A stretch of DNA of 34,547 nt. Origin: Acidobacteriota bacterium. GTDB taxonomy: Bacteria; Acidobacteriota; Terriglobia; Bryobacterales; Bryobacteraceae. Within the stretch, counting starts at the first letter, position 1, and each line of letters opens with the position of its first letter. Below the pieces are notes generated by a model. That model saw only the letters and a list, made by a program, of their open reading frames with translations. It did no database searches and was not told the DNA's origin. Positions 1 through 8,163 of this stretch are shown piece after piece. A program made the translations under genes and the position numbers. The stretch is from NCBI GenBank assembly GCA_025354525.1, contig JANXMS010000479.1, positions 1 to 34,547 of the forward strand. The letters are read 5' to 3'.

Positions 1-494
1 TAACTTCAAACCCCAAAGAAGCGAACCCGACTCACTCGCACGCTCCTCATCCCTTCGAGATTCTATCCTCGCCGACGCCTCCGAGAACCGAATGCCCCCT
101 TCCGCACGCCCGACCTTACCCACACCAAACAGCGAAGAGGCGATATAAGTCCGTCATGAGTCTGCTTGTTGCTCGATACCGACGTAGCCGAGGTCACTTG
201 ATCGTAAGTCGGTGTCACAATGGATTGGTTCGGCTCGGCCCGGAACTCTGTGTTGTTGCACTGCGGGGCGGAGGCGCACATCATTCGAAGTTCGCTGGGA
301 GCGGTGCAGCGGCGGTTGGCCCTGGCGCTGTTTGCGCGGACGAACCGGTCGGCGATTGAGGCGGTGCTGCCTTGGACGAATGGGGAGTTTAAGCGTCGAC
401 TGCGGACGGGGGGAGGAGGTGATGTGGAGTCGGCGGTTTGTTTCGGGGGCGCGATCGGCGTTGCTGGGGTAGCTCTGATTGGTCAAGCCTTGGA
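1..494. other. No supportable gene; left-edge non-coding or degraded stretch
   Basis: I see no recognisable protein family here on either strand. The longest plus-strand frame starts at 220 and runs to 600, but it has no ribosome binding site, its second half is arginine/serine-rich in the way typical of a GC-rich wrong frame, and it runs over the 3' end of the vapC-like gene. A remnant of an older gene around 280-410 is possible, because a hydrophobic-plus-charged stretch is readable there, but I cannot name it. Confidence 0.5.
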
Positions 495-911
495 CTATGG
501 GAGACCGAGAAGGAGGACATCTTCGGCAGTGGCGGCCGCACGTAGCTCAAGATTCAGCGTTGCGAGGGGAAGGCAGCGCCGCCGAGCGAGTTCCAAGTAG
601 GCTGCGTCGTAGAGAGTCAGCCGGTGTCGGGCTGCCAATTTTGCGGTCGCGCCCCACGCCTGACGGTCGGTTTCCGGATCGATGGTTATGGGAAGCCGCG
701 CAAGATCGGCCAGCGTAGCGTCTCGAAAAGCGGCATCCGCGCGGCCTTTTCGAACGCCCATTTCAAGAACGTTGGCAACCTCCAGTCGCCAAAGCGCGGG
801 CACCCAGGCTCCCAATTCAATAACTTTGGCAAAAACGTTGGAGATTGCCTCCGTGGTTTCGGCGCGGTAGATCCAGCCAATCGTGACGGAAGAGTCGAGT
901 ATCAGGCTCAA
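495..911 (-). CDS. VapC-like PIN-domain toxin (ribonuclease)
   Basis: A 138-residue single-domain PIN protein, the usual VapC length; the family cleaves RNA with a Mg-binding acidic cluster. Acidic residues expected for the site are visible: Asp6 in LDSSV, Glu44 in LEVANVL and Asp102 in YDAAYLELA. The fourth position, usually Asp in the motif LATLD, is Asn120 here (LATLNLEL). The start is TTG at 911, overlapping the TGA of the upstream antitoxin by four bases (908-911), so translation is probably coupled. The pair reads on the minus strand, divergent from hslV. The family call is confident; activity is uncertain because of Asn120, although this position is the least strictly conserved of the four in PIN domains. 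Confidence 0.88.
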   Translation of the reverse strand: MSLILDSSVTIGWIYRAETTEAISNVFAKVIELGAWVPALWRLEVANVLEMGVRKGRADAAFRDATLADLARLPITIDPETDRQAWGATAKLAARHRLTLYDAAYLELARRRCLPLATLNLELRAAATAEDVLLLGLP

Positions 912-1159
912 GGTCGACCTTCGTCTCGATCCAATTTGAGGATCTCCCAGGTAATTGCGTCCTGCGCCAAATGCTTAGCGCGGGCGCGGATACGGTCGGC
1001 CGCCGCAATCGCTTGCTCGCGGTCGATTCCGCCAGAACTAGCCACTAAGCGGGCGACTGGCTTGCCGTGCCTCGTAATCACGATTTCCTCTCCGCGTGCT
1101 ACCCGGTCCAACAGCGAACCGAAGGTGTTTTTTGCCTCGAAGGCTCCGACTTCCAGCAT
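908..1159 (-). CDS. Phd/YefM-family antitoxin partner of the PIN toxin
   Basis: An 83-residue protein with a Phd/YefM-type N-terminal half: MLEVGAFEAKNTFGSLLDRV followed by a GEEIVITRHGKPVARLV stretch (about residues 23-39), the DNA-binding and dimerising fold of these antitoxins. The C-terminal 40 residues are charged and would wrap the toxin. It starts with ATG at 1159 and its TGA overlaps the TTG start of the toxin gene, the normal antitoxin-first order. Such pairs repress their own promoter; overlapping palindromes sit just upstream at 1177-1191. The family call is strong; the cognate toxin is inferred from the overlap. Confidence 0.9.
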   Translation of the reverse strand: MLEVGAFEAKNTFGSLLDRVARGEEIVITRHGKPVARLVASSGGIDREQAIAAADRIRARAKHLAQDAITWEILKLDRDEGRP

Positions 1160-1176
1160 AATTTCTTACGTACTCC

Positions 1177-1191
1177 AGCTTAAGCTAGCTT
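1177..1191 (-). promoter_or_regulatory. Candidate operator of the toxin-antitoxin pair
   Basis: Two overlapping 10-bp perfect palindromes, AGCTTAAGCT (1177-1186) and AAGCTAGCTT (1182-1191), lie 18-32 bases upstream of the antitoxin ATG in an AT-rich pocket. Toxin-antitoxin promoters of this class usually carry palindromic operators bound by the antitoxin. The assignment is positional inference only. Confidence 0.4.
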
Positions 1192-1266
1192 GCCACGATT
1201 CGGCAGGTCTCTACGGCGGGGCTGAGCGCTGGTTGCCTAGGCACGGTAGAATAGTTCCTTAGATTC

Positions 1267-1806
1267 ATGTCTCAACGGATTCGATCGACGACGGTCCTGG
1301 CGGTTCGCCGGGGGGGAAAGGTTGTCATGGCGGCCGATGGTCAAGTGACCATGGGTTCAGAGGTGCTTAAGGGGAACGCCAAAAAGCTCCGCACGCTGTA
1401 TAACGGCAAGATAATGGCTGGGTTTGCGGGCTCGACGGCGGACGCGTTTTCGCTGTTTGCGCGGTTCGAAACCAAGCTCGAACAGCACAACGGCAAGCTG
1501 GATCGGGCGGTGGTGGAGCTGGCTAAAGACTGGCGGACTGATAAGGTGCTGCGGCATTTAGAAGCGCTGCTGCTGGTGGCTGATAGCGAGAAGATCTATC
1601 TGCTGGGGGGCAATGGCGACGTGATTGAGCCAGACGATGACGTGATGGCGATTGGCTCCGGCGGATCGTTTGCGCGTTGTTCAGCCGTGGCGCTGATGGA
1701 GAACACCGAGTTGACGGCGCGGCAGATTGTCGAGAAAGCGATGAAGATCGCCGGCGACATTTGCATCTACACGAACCATAATTGCGTGTTTGAGGAGCTG
1801 GGCTAA
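1267..1806 (+). CDS. hslV: ATP-dependent protease proteolytic subunit HslV
   Basis: A 179-residue N-terminal-nucleophile peptidase that forms the double-hexameric chamber of the cytoplasmic HslVU protease. The N-terminus [15 protein letters not shown] aligns with the E. coli mature start TTIVSVRR, so Thr8 would be the catalytic Thr1 after removal of a seven-residue propeptide, longer than the single Met removed in E. coli. Conserved stretches include [35 protein letters not shown] and [10 protein letters not shown]. Its TAA shares one base with the ATG of hslU. It heads a packed plus-strand gene run. No strong Shine-Dalgarno is visible before 1267. Confidence 0.97.
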   Translation: MSQRIRSTTVLAVRRGGKVVMAADGQVTMGSEVLKGNAKKLRTLYNGKIMAGFAGSTADAFSLFARFETKLEQHNGKLDRAVVELAKDWRTDKVLRHLEALLLVADSEKIYLLGGNGDVIEPDDDVMAIGSGGSFARCSAVALMENTELTARQIVEKAMKIAGDICIYTNHNCVFEELG

Positions 1807-3179
1807 TGGTGATCTATCTACCGCAACACGGGGCCCATGCCGATGGCGAAGCGCCGTTACTGGATGAGCTGACGCCGCGCGAGATTGTGCGGGAGTTGGA
1901 CAAATACGTGATCGGCCAAGCGGACGCGAAGAAGGCCGTGGCGATTGCGTTGCGGAATCGGGTGCGGCGGCAGAAGCTGGATCCGGACATGGCCGAAGAC
2001 GTCATGCCGAAGAACATTCTGATGATCGGGTCGACGGGCGTCGGCAAGACGGAGATCGCTCGGCGGCTGGCGAAGCTGGCGAATTCGCCGTTTTTGAAAG
2101 TGGAAGCGAGCAAGTTTACGGAAGTGGGCTACGTGGGCCGGGACGTGGAATCGATGATTCGGGACCTGGTGGAGATCTCGATCGATATGGTTCGGGAGGA
2201 ACGTCTGGATGACGTGGCGGACCGGGCGGAACGTTTTGCGGAAGATCGGTTGCTGCCGCTGTTGATGCCGCCGGCGACGGAAGCGGTGGAGAACGAGACG
2301 GACGAGAAGGCACGGGAGAAGCTGCGGGACAAGTTTCGGACTGGGAAGCTGGACGACAAGATGGTGGAGATCGACGTCAAGGACCGGGCGCCGATGATGG
2401 ACTTCGGCAGTGGGCCAGGCGCGGACGATATGGACGTCAGCTTGAAAGAGTTTTTGCCGACGCTGTTTGGGAGCCGGACGAAGAAGCGCAAGATGCGCGT
2501 GAGCGAGGCGTTCGATTATTTGGTGGAAGAAGAAGAGCTGAAGCTGATCGATATGGACCAGGTGCAGCGGGTGGCCATTGAGCGGGTGGAGCGCAATGGC
2601 ATGATCTTCCTGGACGAGATCGATAAAATCGCCGGACGGGAAGGGGGCCAGGGCCCGGACGTAAGCCGGGAGGGCGTGCAGCGGGATATTTTGCCGATTG
2701 TGGAAGGCACGACGGTGAATACGCGTTATGGCTTCGTGCGGACGGACCATATTCTTTTCATTGCGGCTGGGGCGTTTCATGTTTCGAAGCCGAGCGATTT
2801 GATTCCTGAGCTGCAGGGTCGTTTTCCGATTCGGGTCGAGTTAAAGTCGTTGACCGAGCAGGACTTTATTCGGATTTTGAAAGAGCCGAAGAATGCGTTG
2901 ATCAAGCAGAGCCAAGCGTTGTTGGACACCGAAGGGATCAAGCTGAGTTTTACCGAGGATGCCTTAGTGGAGCTGGCGAGATTCGCGGCACAGGTGAATG
3001 CGCAGGCGGAGAACATTGGGGCGCGGCGGCTGCATACGATTCTCGAGAAGGTGCTGGAGGAGATCAGTTTTGAGGGTCCGGACCTGAAGAAGAAGACGGT
3101 GAAGATTGACGCTGAGTATGTGCGGAAGCAACTGGCGGAGATCGTGAAAGATCAGGATCTGACTCGGTACATCCTCTAA
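1806..3179 (+). CDS. hslU: HslU, AAA+ ATPase subunit of the HslVU protease
   Basis: A 457-residue AAA+ unfoldase that caps HslV and feeds it unfolded substrate. Visible elements in order: the N-terminal [16 protein letters not shown]; Walker A GSTGVGKT at 75-82 (the second position is Ser where Pro is usual); the pore motif GYVGRD at 108-113; a charged I-domain (about 130-235); Walker B MIFLDEID at 266-273; a sensor-1 segment [10 protein letters not shown]; the [12 protein letters not shown] box; sensor-2 GARRL near 401; and the C-terminal LTRYIL that docks into HslV pockets. The complete C-terminal tail argues for a functional complex with the upstream hslV. Its ATG overlaps hslV by one base, and its TAA overlaps the next ATG by one base. 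Confidence 0.97.
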   Translation: MVIYLPQHGAHADGEAPLLDELTPREIVRELDKYVIGQADAKKAVAIALRNRVRRQKLDPDMAEDVMPKNILMIGSTGVGKTEIARRLAKLANSPFLKVEASKFTEVGYVGRDVESMIRDLVEISIDMVREERLDDVADRAERFAEDRLLPLLMPPATEAVENETDEKAREKLRDKFRTGKLDDKMVEIDVKDRAPMMDFGSGPGADDMDVSLKEFLPTLFGSRTKKRKMRVSEAFDYLVEEEELKLIDMDQVQRVAIERVERNGMIFLDEIDKIAGREGGQGPDVSREGVQRDILPIVEGTTVNTRYGFVRTDHILFIAAGAFHVSKPSDLIPELQGRFPIRVELKSLTEQDFIRILKEPKNALIKQSQALLDTEGIKLSFTEDALVELARFAAQVNAQAENIGARRLHTILEKVLEEISFEGPDLKKKTVKIDAEYVRKQLAEIVKDQDLTRYIL

Positions 3180-4087
3180 TGCACGTCCCGCGTTCCGCTT
3201 GGGTATGGGTAGGCTGCTTGGTACTGGCGGGTTGCGGGTATGTCGGCGACCCGATGCCCCCGGCGTTAAATATCCCAATGCGGATCATCGATTTAAAGGC
3301 CGAGCAGGTGGGCGCCCGGATGAAGGTGCGGTTTACGATTCCGGATTTGACTACTGAGAAGTTGCCTGTGAAGCAGGTGACGGTGGAGTTGCGGGGCGGG
3401 GATGTGGCAATGCCGGTCGCGGCGCGGGAGCCGGGCGTGGTGGAGGCAGAGGGGCCGGTGTTGGCCCCGTGGCTGGGGCACGAGGTCGCCTTCATGGTAC
3501 GGCTGCAGAACACGAAGGGCCGGTATTCGGAGTGGTCGAACGTGGTGTTGCGGCAGGTGATGCCGACGGTGGCGACGCCGGCCGGGTTTGCGGCGAAGCC
3601 GGCGGAAGGTGGGGTGGGGTTGGCGTGGAGCGGGCCGGGGGATGGGTGGTTGATCTATCGGGATGGGGTACTGCTGGCGGAGGTGAAGAAGGCCGGGTAT
3701 CTTGACGGGTCGGCGGAGGTGGGCAAGAGCTACCGGTATGAGTTGGAAGCTTGGGCGACGGCGGGTACGCAACGTGCGGCGAGTGAGCGGACGGCGGAGG
3801 TAGCGGTGACGAACACTGACAGCTTCCCCCCGATGGCACCGAGGGCGCTGAGCGTGATCGCGAGCACGAACACAATTGAGCTGTCGTGGGATCGTAGTTT
3901 AGAAGCCGACTTTAAACACTACCGGGTGTGGCGGGATGGGCAGGAGTTGGCGGCGGCAGTGGACGTGCCGGCCTATACGGACCGCACCGCTGAAAGTGGG
4001 AAAAAGTACGTTTATGCTGTTTCCGCCGTGGACCTGCGCGGCAACGAGAGTCCGAAATCACAACCTGTGGAGATCACAACCCCGTGA
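3179..4087 (+). CDS. Lipoprotein with two fibronectin type III-like domains
   Basis: A 302-residue protein with a lipoprotein signal: a hydrophobic stretch ending in the lipobox LVLAGC, with the lipidated cysteine at 19 followed by Gly-Tyr. Two FN3-like beta-sandwich repeats follow. The clearest is at about 215-300 (an APRALSVIASTNTIELSWD start, ending with YAVSAVDLRGNES), preceded by a weaker one at about 135-205. The exported location and a scaffold or adhesion role are inferred; no catalytic motif is seen. It starts one base inside the hslU stop and overlaps the following GTG by four bases, so it belongs to the hslVU transcript, though no functional link to proteolysis is evident. Confidence 0.8.
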   Translation: MHVPRSAWVWVGCLVLAGCGYVGDPMPPALNIPMRIIDLKAEQVGARMKVRFTIPDLTTEKLPVKQVTVELRGGDVAMPVAAREPGVVEAEGPVLAPWLGHEVAFMVRLQNTKGRYSEWSNVVLRQVMPTVATPAGFAAKPAEGGVGLAWSGPGDGWLIYRDGVLLAEVKKAGYLDGSAEVGKSYRYELEAWATAGTQRAASERTAEVAVTNTDSFPPMAPRALSVIASTNTIELSWDRSLEADFKHYRVWRDGQELAAAVDVPAYTDRTAESGKKYVYAVSAVDLRGNESPKSQPVEITTP

Positions 4088-4878
4088 CTAAGTTTGTTCG
4101 TTTCAGTCTGGATAAATCGACGCCTCCGACGGCGGCAGATCGGCATTCGGGAGTGCGCTATGGCGTGCTTGACGGGGAGACGATTTCCGAAGTCCCTTCT
4201 CTTTTCGAGTTCGACCGGGGGACGACGCATGGACTGACCTCCGTGCGACTCTTGCCGCCGGTGTCGCCATCGAAGATTGTTTGCGTGGGGCGGAACTACG
4301 CCGACCACGCGAAAGAGTTGGGGAATGCGGTGCCGACCGAGCCTCTCATTTTTTTGAAGCCTCCGAGTTCCTTGATTGCGCATGGGGACAAGATTATTTA
4401 CCCGCCGCAGTCGACGCTCGTAAGTTACGAGGCGGAGTTGGGTGTGATTATAGGGCGTCGCGCGCGGAACGTGCGGAAGCAGGACTGGGCTGATTACGTC
4501 TGGGGGTACACTTGCGTGAACGACGTGACGGCGCGGGACTTGCAGAAGAAAGACGGGCAGTGGACGCGGGGGAAGGGGTTCGACACGTTTTGCCCGGTGG
4601 GGCAGTGGGCGGTGCCAGCGAATGAGGTTAGCCTGAACAGCCTACGAGTGCAGGCGTTTTTGGATGGCGAGAAGAAGCAGGACGGGCCCGTAACGGACAT
4701 GATTTTCGACCTGGGTGATATACTTGCCTATGTCAGTCACTTTATGACACTTGAGCCAGGCGATTTGATCGCCACTGGCACCCCGCCTGGCGTAGGCGCA
4801 ATGGAACCGGGTTCTTCGGTTCGCATCGTGATCGATGGCGTGGGCGCTCTCGAAAACCCAATTACCTCGGAAGCATAA
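4084..4878 (+). CDS. Fumarylacetoacetate hydrolase (FAH) family protein
   Basis: A 264-residue enzyme of the FAH superfamily (acylpyruvate hydrolases, 2-hydroxyhepta-2,4-dienedioate isomerases, oxaloacetate decarboxylases). The signature region is present: VGRNYADHAKELGN, then FLKPPSSL, SYEAELGVIIGR with the metal-binding acidic residues, NDVTARDLQ with the metal-binding Asp, and RGKGFDTFCPVG. The C-terminus has the usual LEPGDLIATGTPPGVG. The start is GTG at 4084 inside a GTGA overlap with the lipoprotein stop. The exact substrate cannot be read from sequence. It lies nine bases before the transaldolase gene. Confidence 0.93.
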   Translation: MTKFVRFSLDKSTPPTAADRHSGVRYGVLDGETISEVPSLFEFDRGTTHGLTSVRLLPPVSPSKIVCVGRNYADHAKELGNAVPTEPLIFLKPPSSLIAHGDKIIYPPQSTLVSYEAELGVIIGRRARNVRKQDWADYVWGYTCVNDVTARDLQKKDGQWTRGKGFDTFCPVGQWAVPANEVSLNSLRVQAFLDGEKKQDGPVTDMIFDLGDILAYVSHFMTLEPGDLIATGTPPGVGAMEPGSSVRIVIDGVGALENPITSEA

Positions 4879-4887
4879 TAAATCACC

Positions 4888-5535
4888 ATGAAAATTTTTC
4901 TGGATACCGCCAATTTGGACGAGATTAGGAAAGGTGCCGACTGGGGCATCGTGGACGGCGTAACGACGAACCCTTCGCTGATTGCGAAGGAAGGGAAGCC
5001 GATCGAAGAGCAGGTCAAGGCGATCTGCGACATCATCGACGGCGATATTTCTGCCGAAGTGGTGGCGATTGAATCGGCCGCCATGATTACAGAGGGCCTG
5101 AAGCTGGCGAAGATCCACAAAAACATTGTGGTGAAATTGCCGTTGATTCGGGAAGGTATCAAGGCTTGCAAGGCGTTGTCGAGCGAAGGGATTCGTACGA
5201 ACGTGACGCTTTGTTTTTCGGCACCGCAGGCGATTCTGGCCGCGAAGGCTGGGGCGTACCTGGTGAGCCCGTTTGTTGGCCGGTTGGACGACATCGGCCA
5301 CGTCGGAATGGATCTGATTGAACAGATCGTGGCTGTCTTTTCGAACTACGAGTTCAAGACCCAAGTGTTGGCTGCCAGCATTCGGACGCCGATCCACTTC
5401 CTGGATGCGGCGCTGGCCGGGGCGGACGTAGCGACGATTCCGTTCAAGACCTTGGACATGCTGTTCAATCATCCGCTGACTGATCGGGGTCTTGAGCAGT
5501 TCTTGAAAGACCACGCGAAATCGTTGGCGCAGTAG
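4888..5535 (+). CDS. TalC/FSA-type transaldolase family protein
   Basis: A 215-residue short transaldolase or fructose-6-phosphate-aldolase-like TIM barrel. The N-terminus [16 protein letters not shown], the [13 protein letters not shown] loop and the Schiff-base lysine Lys83 in NIVVKLPL are all present, followed by [11 protein letters not shown] and [11 protein letters not shown]. This length and motif set match the TalC subfamily, which acts either as transaldolase of the pentose phosphate pathway or as fructose-6-phosphate aldolase; the two cannot be separated here. It lies nine bases after the FAH gene and before a small membrane protein in the same orientation. Confidence 0.93.
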   Translation: MKIFLDTANLDEIRKGADWGIVDGVTTNPSLIAKEGKPIEEQVKAICDIIDGDISAEVVAIESAAMITEGLKLAKIHKNIVVKLPLIREGIKACKALSSEGIRTNVTLCFSAPQAILAAKAGAYLVSPFVGRLDDIGHVGMDLIEQIVAVFSNYEFKTQVLAASIRTPIHFLDAALAGADVATIPFKTLDMLFNHPLTDRGLEQFLKDHAKSLAQ

Positions 5536-5544
5536 TTTTTGCTT

Positions 5545-5976
5545 ATGCTTCTCTCTTGGCTACAGCAGCTGGGGCAGGCCTCGTGGCTAATGCCGGCTGC
5601 GGTTGGCGTGGCGGCGTTCGGGGCTGGGGCTTGGGTGCTGGTCGGAGCGATTCGAGCGCGGCGTAGCCCGGACGAGTTGGAGCGCCGCCGCCGGATTCGG
5701 ATTCACGTCGCGGGCCGCATGGGAGAAGCAACAGTAGAACAAGCGGATGAAAAAACGCTGCACTACTCATACCAAATCGCCGGGGTAAGCTATTCGACTT
5801 CGCAAGACATTGCGCAGTTGGAGGCTCATCTGCCGGCCAAAGCTCATTTACTGATCGGCAACGCGCTGATCAAATATCATCCGCAGAACCCAGCAAATTC
5901 AATCTTAATCTGCGAGCATTGGTCCGGCTTGCTGGCCGGGCGACATTCAATAAAGCGAGAAGAAGAGCGTATATGA
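5545..5976 (+). CDS. Small membrane protein with soluble C-terminal domain, unknown function
   Basis: A 143-residue protein that I do not recognise with confidence. One membrane segment (about residues 14-36, AAVGVAAFGAGAWVLVGAI) is followed by an arginine-rich cytosolic flank (RARRSPDELERRRRIRIHVAGR) and an approximately 90-residue domain with beta-rich character, vaguely like DUF3592-type proteins. An in-frame TTG at 5539 would add two residues; the ATG is preferred. The stop overlaps the ATG of the secreted Dabb protein by four bases, which suggests coupling between the two. Confidence 0.65.
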   Translation: MLLSWLQQLGQASWLMPAAVGVAAFGAGAWVLVGAIRARRSPDELERRRRIRIHVAGRMGEATVEQADEKTLHYSYQIAGVSYSTSQDIAQLEAHLPAKAHLLIGNALIKYHPQNPANSILICEHWSGLLAGRHSIKREEERI

Positions 5977-6353
5977 AGCAATTTTTGATGATTGCCATGG
6001 CGGCGTTGATGCTGACCGTGGGCGCGACGAACATGGAAGCGGTGATTAAGAAAACTGCTCCGGCAACCGTGATTCATGTGGTGACCGTGAAGTGGAAGGC
6101 TGGCACGAAGCCGGAGCAAATCAAGGCTGCTTTGGACGGCGTGCAGGCGTTGCCGATAAAGTACAAGGGTATTGTGCGCGTTTGGACCGAGTCGATCAAA
6201 GTTCAGGGCGGCAAGGCGAACGCGTTTGTGATGGAGTTCAAGGACGAAGCGGCGTTGAAGGCTTACACGGACAGCCCGGCGCAGTTGGAATGGTACAAGA
6301 CGTACCTCGACATCCGCGAAGAGAGCGCGACGTTCGACATTACCAACAAGTAG
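5973..6353 (+). CDS. Secreted Dabb (stress-responsive alpha/beta barrel) protein
   Basis: A 126-residue protein with a signal peptide (MKQFLMIAMAALMLTVGATN) followed by a ferredoxin-like Dabb domain: VIHVVTVKWKAGTKPEQIKA, an FVMEFKDEAALKAYTDSPAQ segment and a final TFDI strand. Dabb domains dimerise; most are cytoplasmic, so the export signal is notable, though common in acidobacterial members as far as I recall. The start is chosen at 5973 because of the signal peptide and the purine-rich AGAAGAAGAG just upstream; the in-frame upstream codons belong to the previous gene. It is the last gene of the run that begins with hslV. Confidence 0.85.
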   Translation: MKQFLMIAMAALMLTVGATNMEAVIKKTAPATVIHVVTVKWKAGTKPEQIKAALDGVQALPIKYKGIVRVWTESIKVQGGKANAFVMEFKDEAALKAYTDSPAQLEWYKTYLDIREESATFDITNK

Positions 6354-6364
6354 TAGTAGTTTTT

Positions 6365-6394
6365 AGGGCCGTCCGCGGGTTGGCGGACGGCCCT
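6365..6394. terminator. Hairpin between convergent genes, likely bidirectional terminator
   Basis: A perfect 12-bp inverted repeat, AGGGCCGTCCGC (6365-6376) and GCGGACGGCCCT (6383-6394), with a 6-base loop. It sits 12 bases after the Dabb stop and before the convergent fdhD end. A T-run precedes rather than follows the stem on the plus strand, so it is not a textbook intrinsic terminator; position and stem strength are the support. Confidence 0.65.
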
Positions 6395-6472
6395 GGTTGG
6401 ACCGTTAGTGCGAACGGGCCTAGGCCGGGGATGGAGCGAATGGCTCTGGGGGCGCGGAGGGTATTGGGTGAA

Positions 6473-7285
6473 TTACGCACTTGGAACATTTTCCATAATG
6501 CGATGCGGGTGTGTGTAGACGTTACATCGCTCTTCGCGCAGGAAGCCGATGAGAGTGATGTTCTGTCGACGCGCGAGTTCGACCGCCATGGTAGAAGGCG
6601 CTCCTATGGAAGCGACAAAGGTTGTCTTCGCGGCGGCGCATTTTTGCAACAATTCGTAACCTGCCCGGCCACTCAGTAGAACTAAGTGTCCGGTAAGCGG
6701 CAGCGCGTCTAGTTGGAGACGATGGCCGACTAGTTTGTCGAGCGCGTTATGACGACCGATGTCTTCGCGAAGGCCGAGGAGTTCTCCTTCGAGGGAGAAA
6801 AGGGCGGCGGCGTGAAGGGCGCCGGTTCGTTGGAAAGCGGGTTGCGCGGCGGCTAGGCGCGCCGGAAGTTCGTAGAGCAGGTTGATCGGCATCGAGGCTT
6901 CGACGGAGGCCGAGGCCTCCGCCAAGGTGGGCAGTTCTTCGCGACCGCAGAGGCCGCACGCGGAGGTACGGATGAGGTGCCTCCGCGTTGCGCCAGCCGG
7001 TTCGATGCCGGCTTGCAGGGAGACGAGTACAGAGCCGGGTTGGGGATGAATAGCGGCGATTTCGGAGGCCGCCGTGATCCAGCCTTCGGCGTAAAGAAGT
7101 CCGCAGGCCAGATCGACCTCCTGCCCCGGCGTGCAAAGGGTGAGGCCGAGGGTGGCGATCTCCCGACGATCCTTGAACGAGTATTCGACGCGGACTTCGA
7201 GCGTCGCTTCGACGCCGAGCGAGTCGGTGGCCGGATGCGACCGACCACCTTCCCACCGAGCGATAGGAACCTGCTTGATCGGCAC
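6473..7285 (-). CDS. fdhD: FdhD, sulfurtransferase for formate dehydrogenase
   Basis: A 270-residue protein of the FdhD family, which passes sulfur from IscS-type desulfurases to the molybdenum (bis-MGD) cofactor of formate dehydrogenases. The catalytic CxxC is seen as SACGLCG (Cys110, Cys113), followed by the conserved TGALHAAALF, EDIGRHNALDKLVG and SGRAGYELLQKCA stretches. The start is GTG at 7285, three bases after the stop of the upstream TIM-barrel gene. No formate dehydrogenase lies in the window; moaA at 13177-14175 belongs to the same cofactor pathway but in a separate transcript. Confidence 0.95.
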   Translation of the reverse strand: MPIKQVPIARWEGGRSHPATDSLGVEATLEVRVEYSFKDRREIATLGLTLCTPGQEVDLACGLLYAEGWITAASEIAAIHPQPGSVLVSLQAGIEPAGATRRHLIRTSACGLCGREELPTLAEASASVEASMPINLLYELPARLAAAQPAFQRTGALHAAALFSLEGELLGLREDIGRHNALDKLVGHRLQLDALPLTGHLVLLSGRAGYELLQKCAAAKTTFVASIGAPSTMAVELARRQNITLIGFLREERCNVYTHPHRIMENVPSA

Positions 7286-7288
7286 GGG

Positions 7289-8158
7289 CTACCGCAGACT
7301 TTGGAGCAAGCCGATGGCAGCTTTAATGTCGTCGACGTGGGCGAGCTTGGCTTGGTGACGATCGTTCATATCCTGTTCGAGAGAGACTTCGCGTTCGATG
7401 GTAAGGGCACCTTTGTAGCCGATGGCTTTCAGCGTGTTGACGAAATCGGCCATGCCGACGGAGCCCTGGCCGAGGGGCATTTCCGTGCCGAGGGTGCCGG
7501 GCTTGGACTTGTCGGGCCAGTTACCGTCCTTAGCGTGAACGGATGCGACGTGATGGCCGACGAGCTTGAGGGCGGCGATGGGTTCCGAGGTTCCGTAGAG
7601 GATGAGATTGGCGGGGTCGAAGTTGAGTTTGAGGTTGGGCCGTTGGACGTCTTCGAGAAAGTGCAGCAAAGAGGCCGCCGGTTCCTGGCCGGTTTCGAGG
7701 GCGAAGAGGATGCCGCGCTTGGCGGCGTAGTCACAGATGCGGCGGACCATCTCGCGGACGGCAATGTAGTTCGGGTGGTTATGATCTTCGGGGACAAAGC
7801 CGATGTGGCAAGCGAAAATGGGGACACCCATGGCGGCGGTGGCGTCAATGACTTCATAGGTACGGGCTTCGCGCTCGGCGCGGAAGGCGGTGGGGATGAA
7901 GCCGACGGTTTGCTCGACGGTGGGGATGTCGGCGTAGCTTTCGCCATTGTAGGCAGCGAAGACGGCGGTGACGACGAACTCTTCATCGGCGAGGGCCTGT
8001 TTGTATACTTCGCCGAGGCCGGCTAAATCAACGGACCCTGTAAAGCCGAGGTGGCCGCAGCGAATGCCGAGCGACTTCACGGCGCGGATCATCTTCAGCG
8101 GTTCGGTGTCGCCCCAAAACATCAGGCCGACTTCTAAATCATCGAGTGCAATTGCCAT
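7289..8158 (-). CDS. Sugar phosphate isomerase/epimerase-like TIM barrel
   Basis: A 289-residue member of the AP-endonuclease-2/xylose-isomerase-like TIM barrel superfamily. Features are GHLGFTGSVDL near the N-terminus, the ALETGQEPA strand with a metal-ligand Glu, LNFDPANLILYG with the Asp, ASVHAKDGNW with the His, and a final LTIEREVS carrying the last Glu. These enzymes use a divalent metal to isomerise or epimerise ketoses; the substrate is unknown. No signal peptide is seen. fdhD follows after three bases, so the two probably share a transcript without an obvious functional tie. ogt ends five bases upstream. Confidence 0.88.
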   Translation of the reverse strand: MAIALDDLEVGLMFWGDTEPLKMIRAVKSLGIRCGHLGFTGSVDLAGLGEVYKQALADEEFVVTAVFAAYNGESYADIPTVEQTVGFIPTAFRAEREARTYEVIDATAAMGVPIFACHIGFVPEDHNHPNYIAVREMVRRICDYAAKRGILFALETGQEPAASLLHFLEDVQRPNLKLNFDPANLILYGTSEPIAALKLVGHHVASVHAKDGNWPDKSKPGTLGTEMPLGQGSVGMADFVNTLKAIGYKGALTIEREVSLEQDMNDRHQAKLAHVDDIKAAIGLLQSLR

Positions 8159-8163
8159 GGATT

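Noticed and set aside
220-600. 126-codon open frame on the plus strand at the left edge
   Set aside because: No ribosome binding site, no family resemblance, arginine/serine-rich tail, and it overlaps the well-supported PIN toxin gene.
6977-8026. Long plus-strand open frame across fdhD and the TIM-barrel gene
   Set aside because: Glycine/aspartate-rich wrong-frame composition; both minus-strand genes have clear family motifs.
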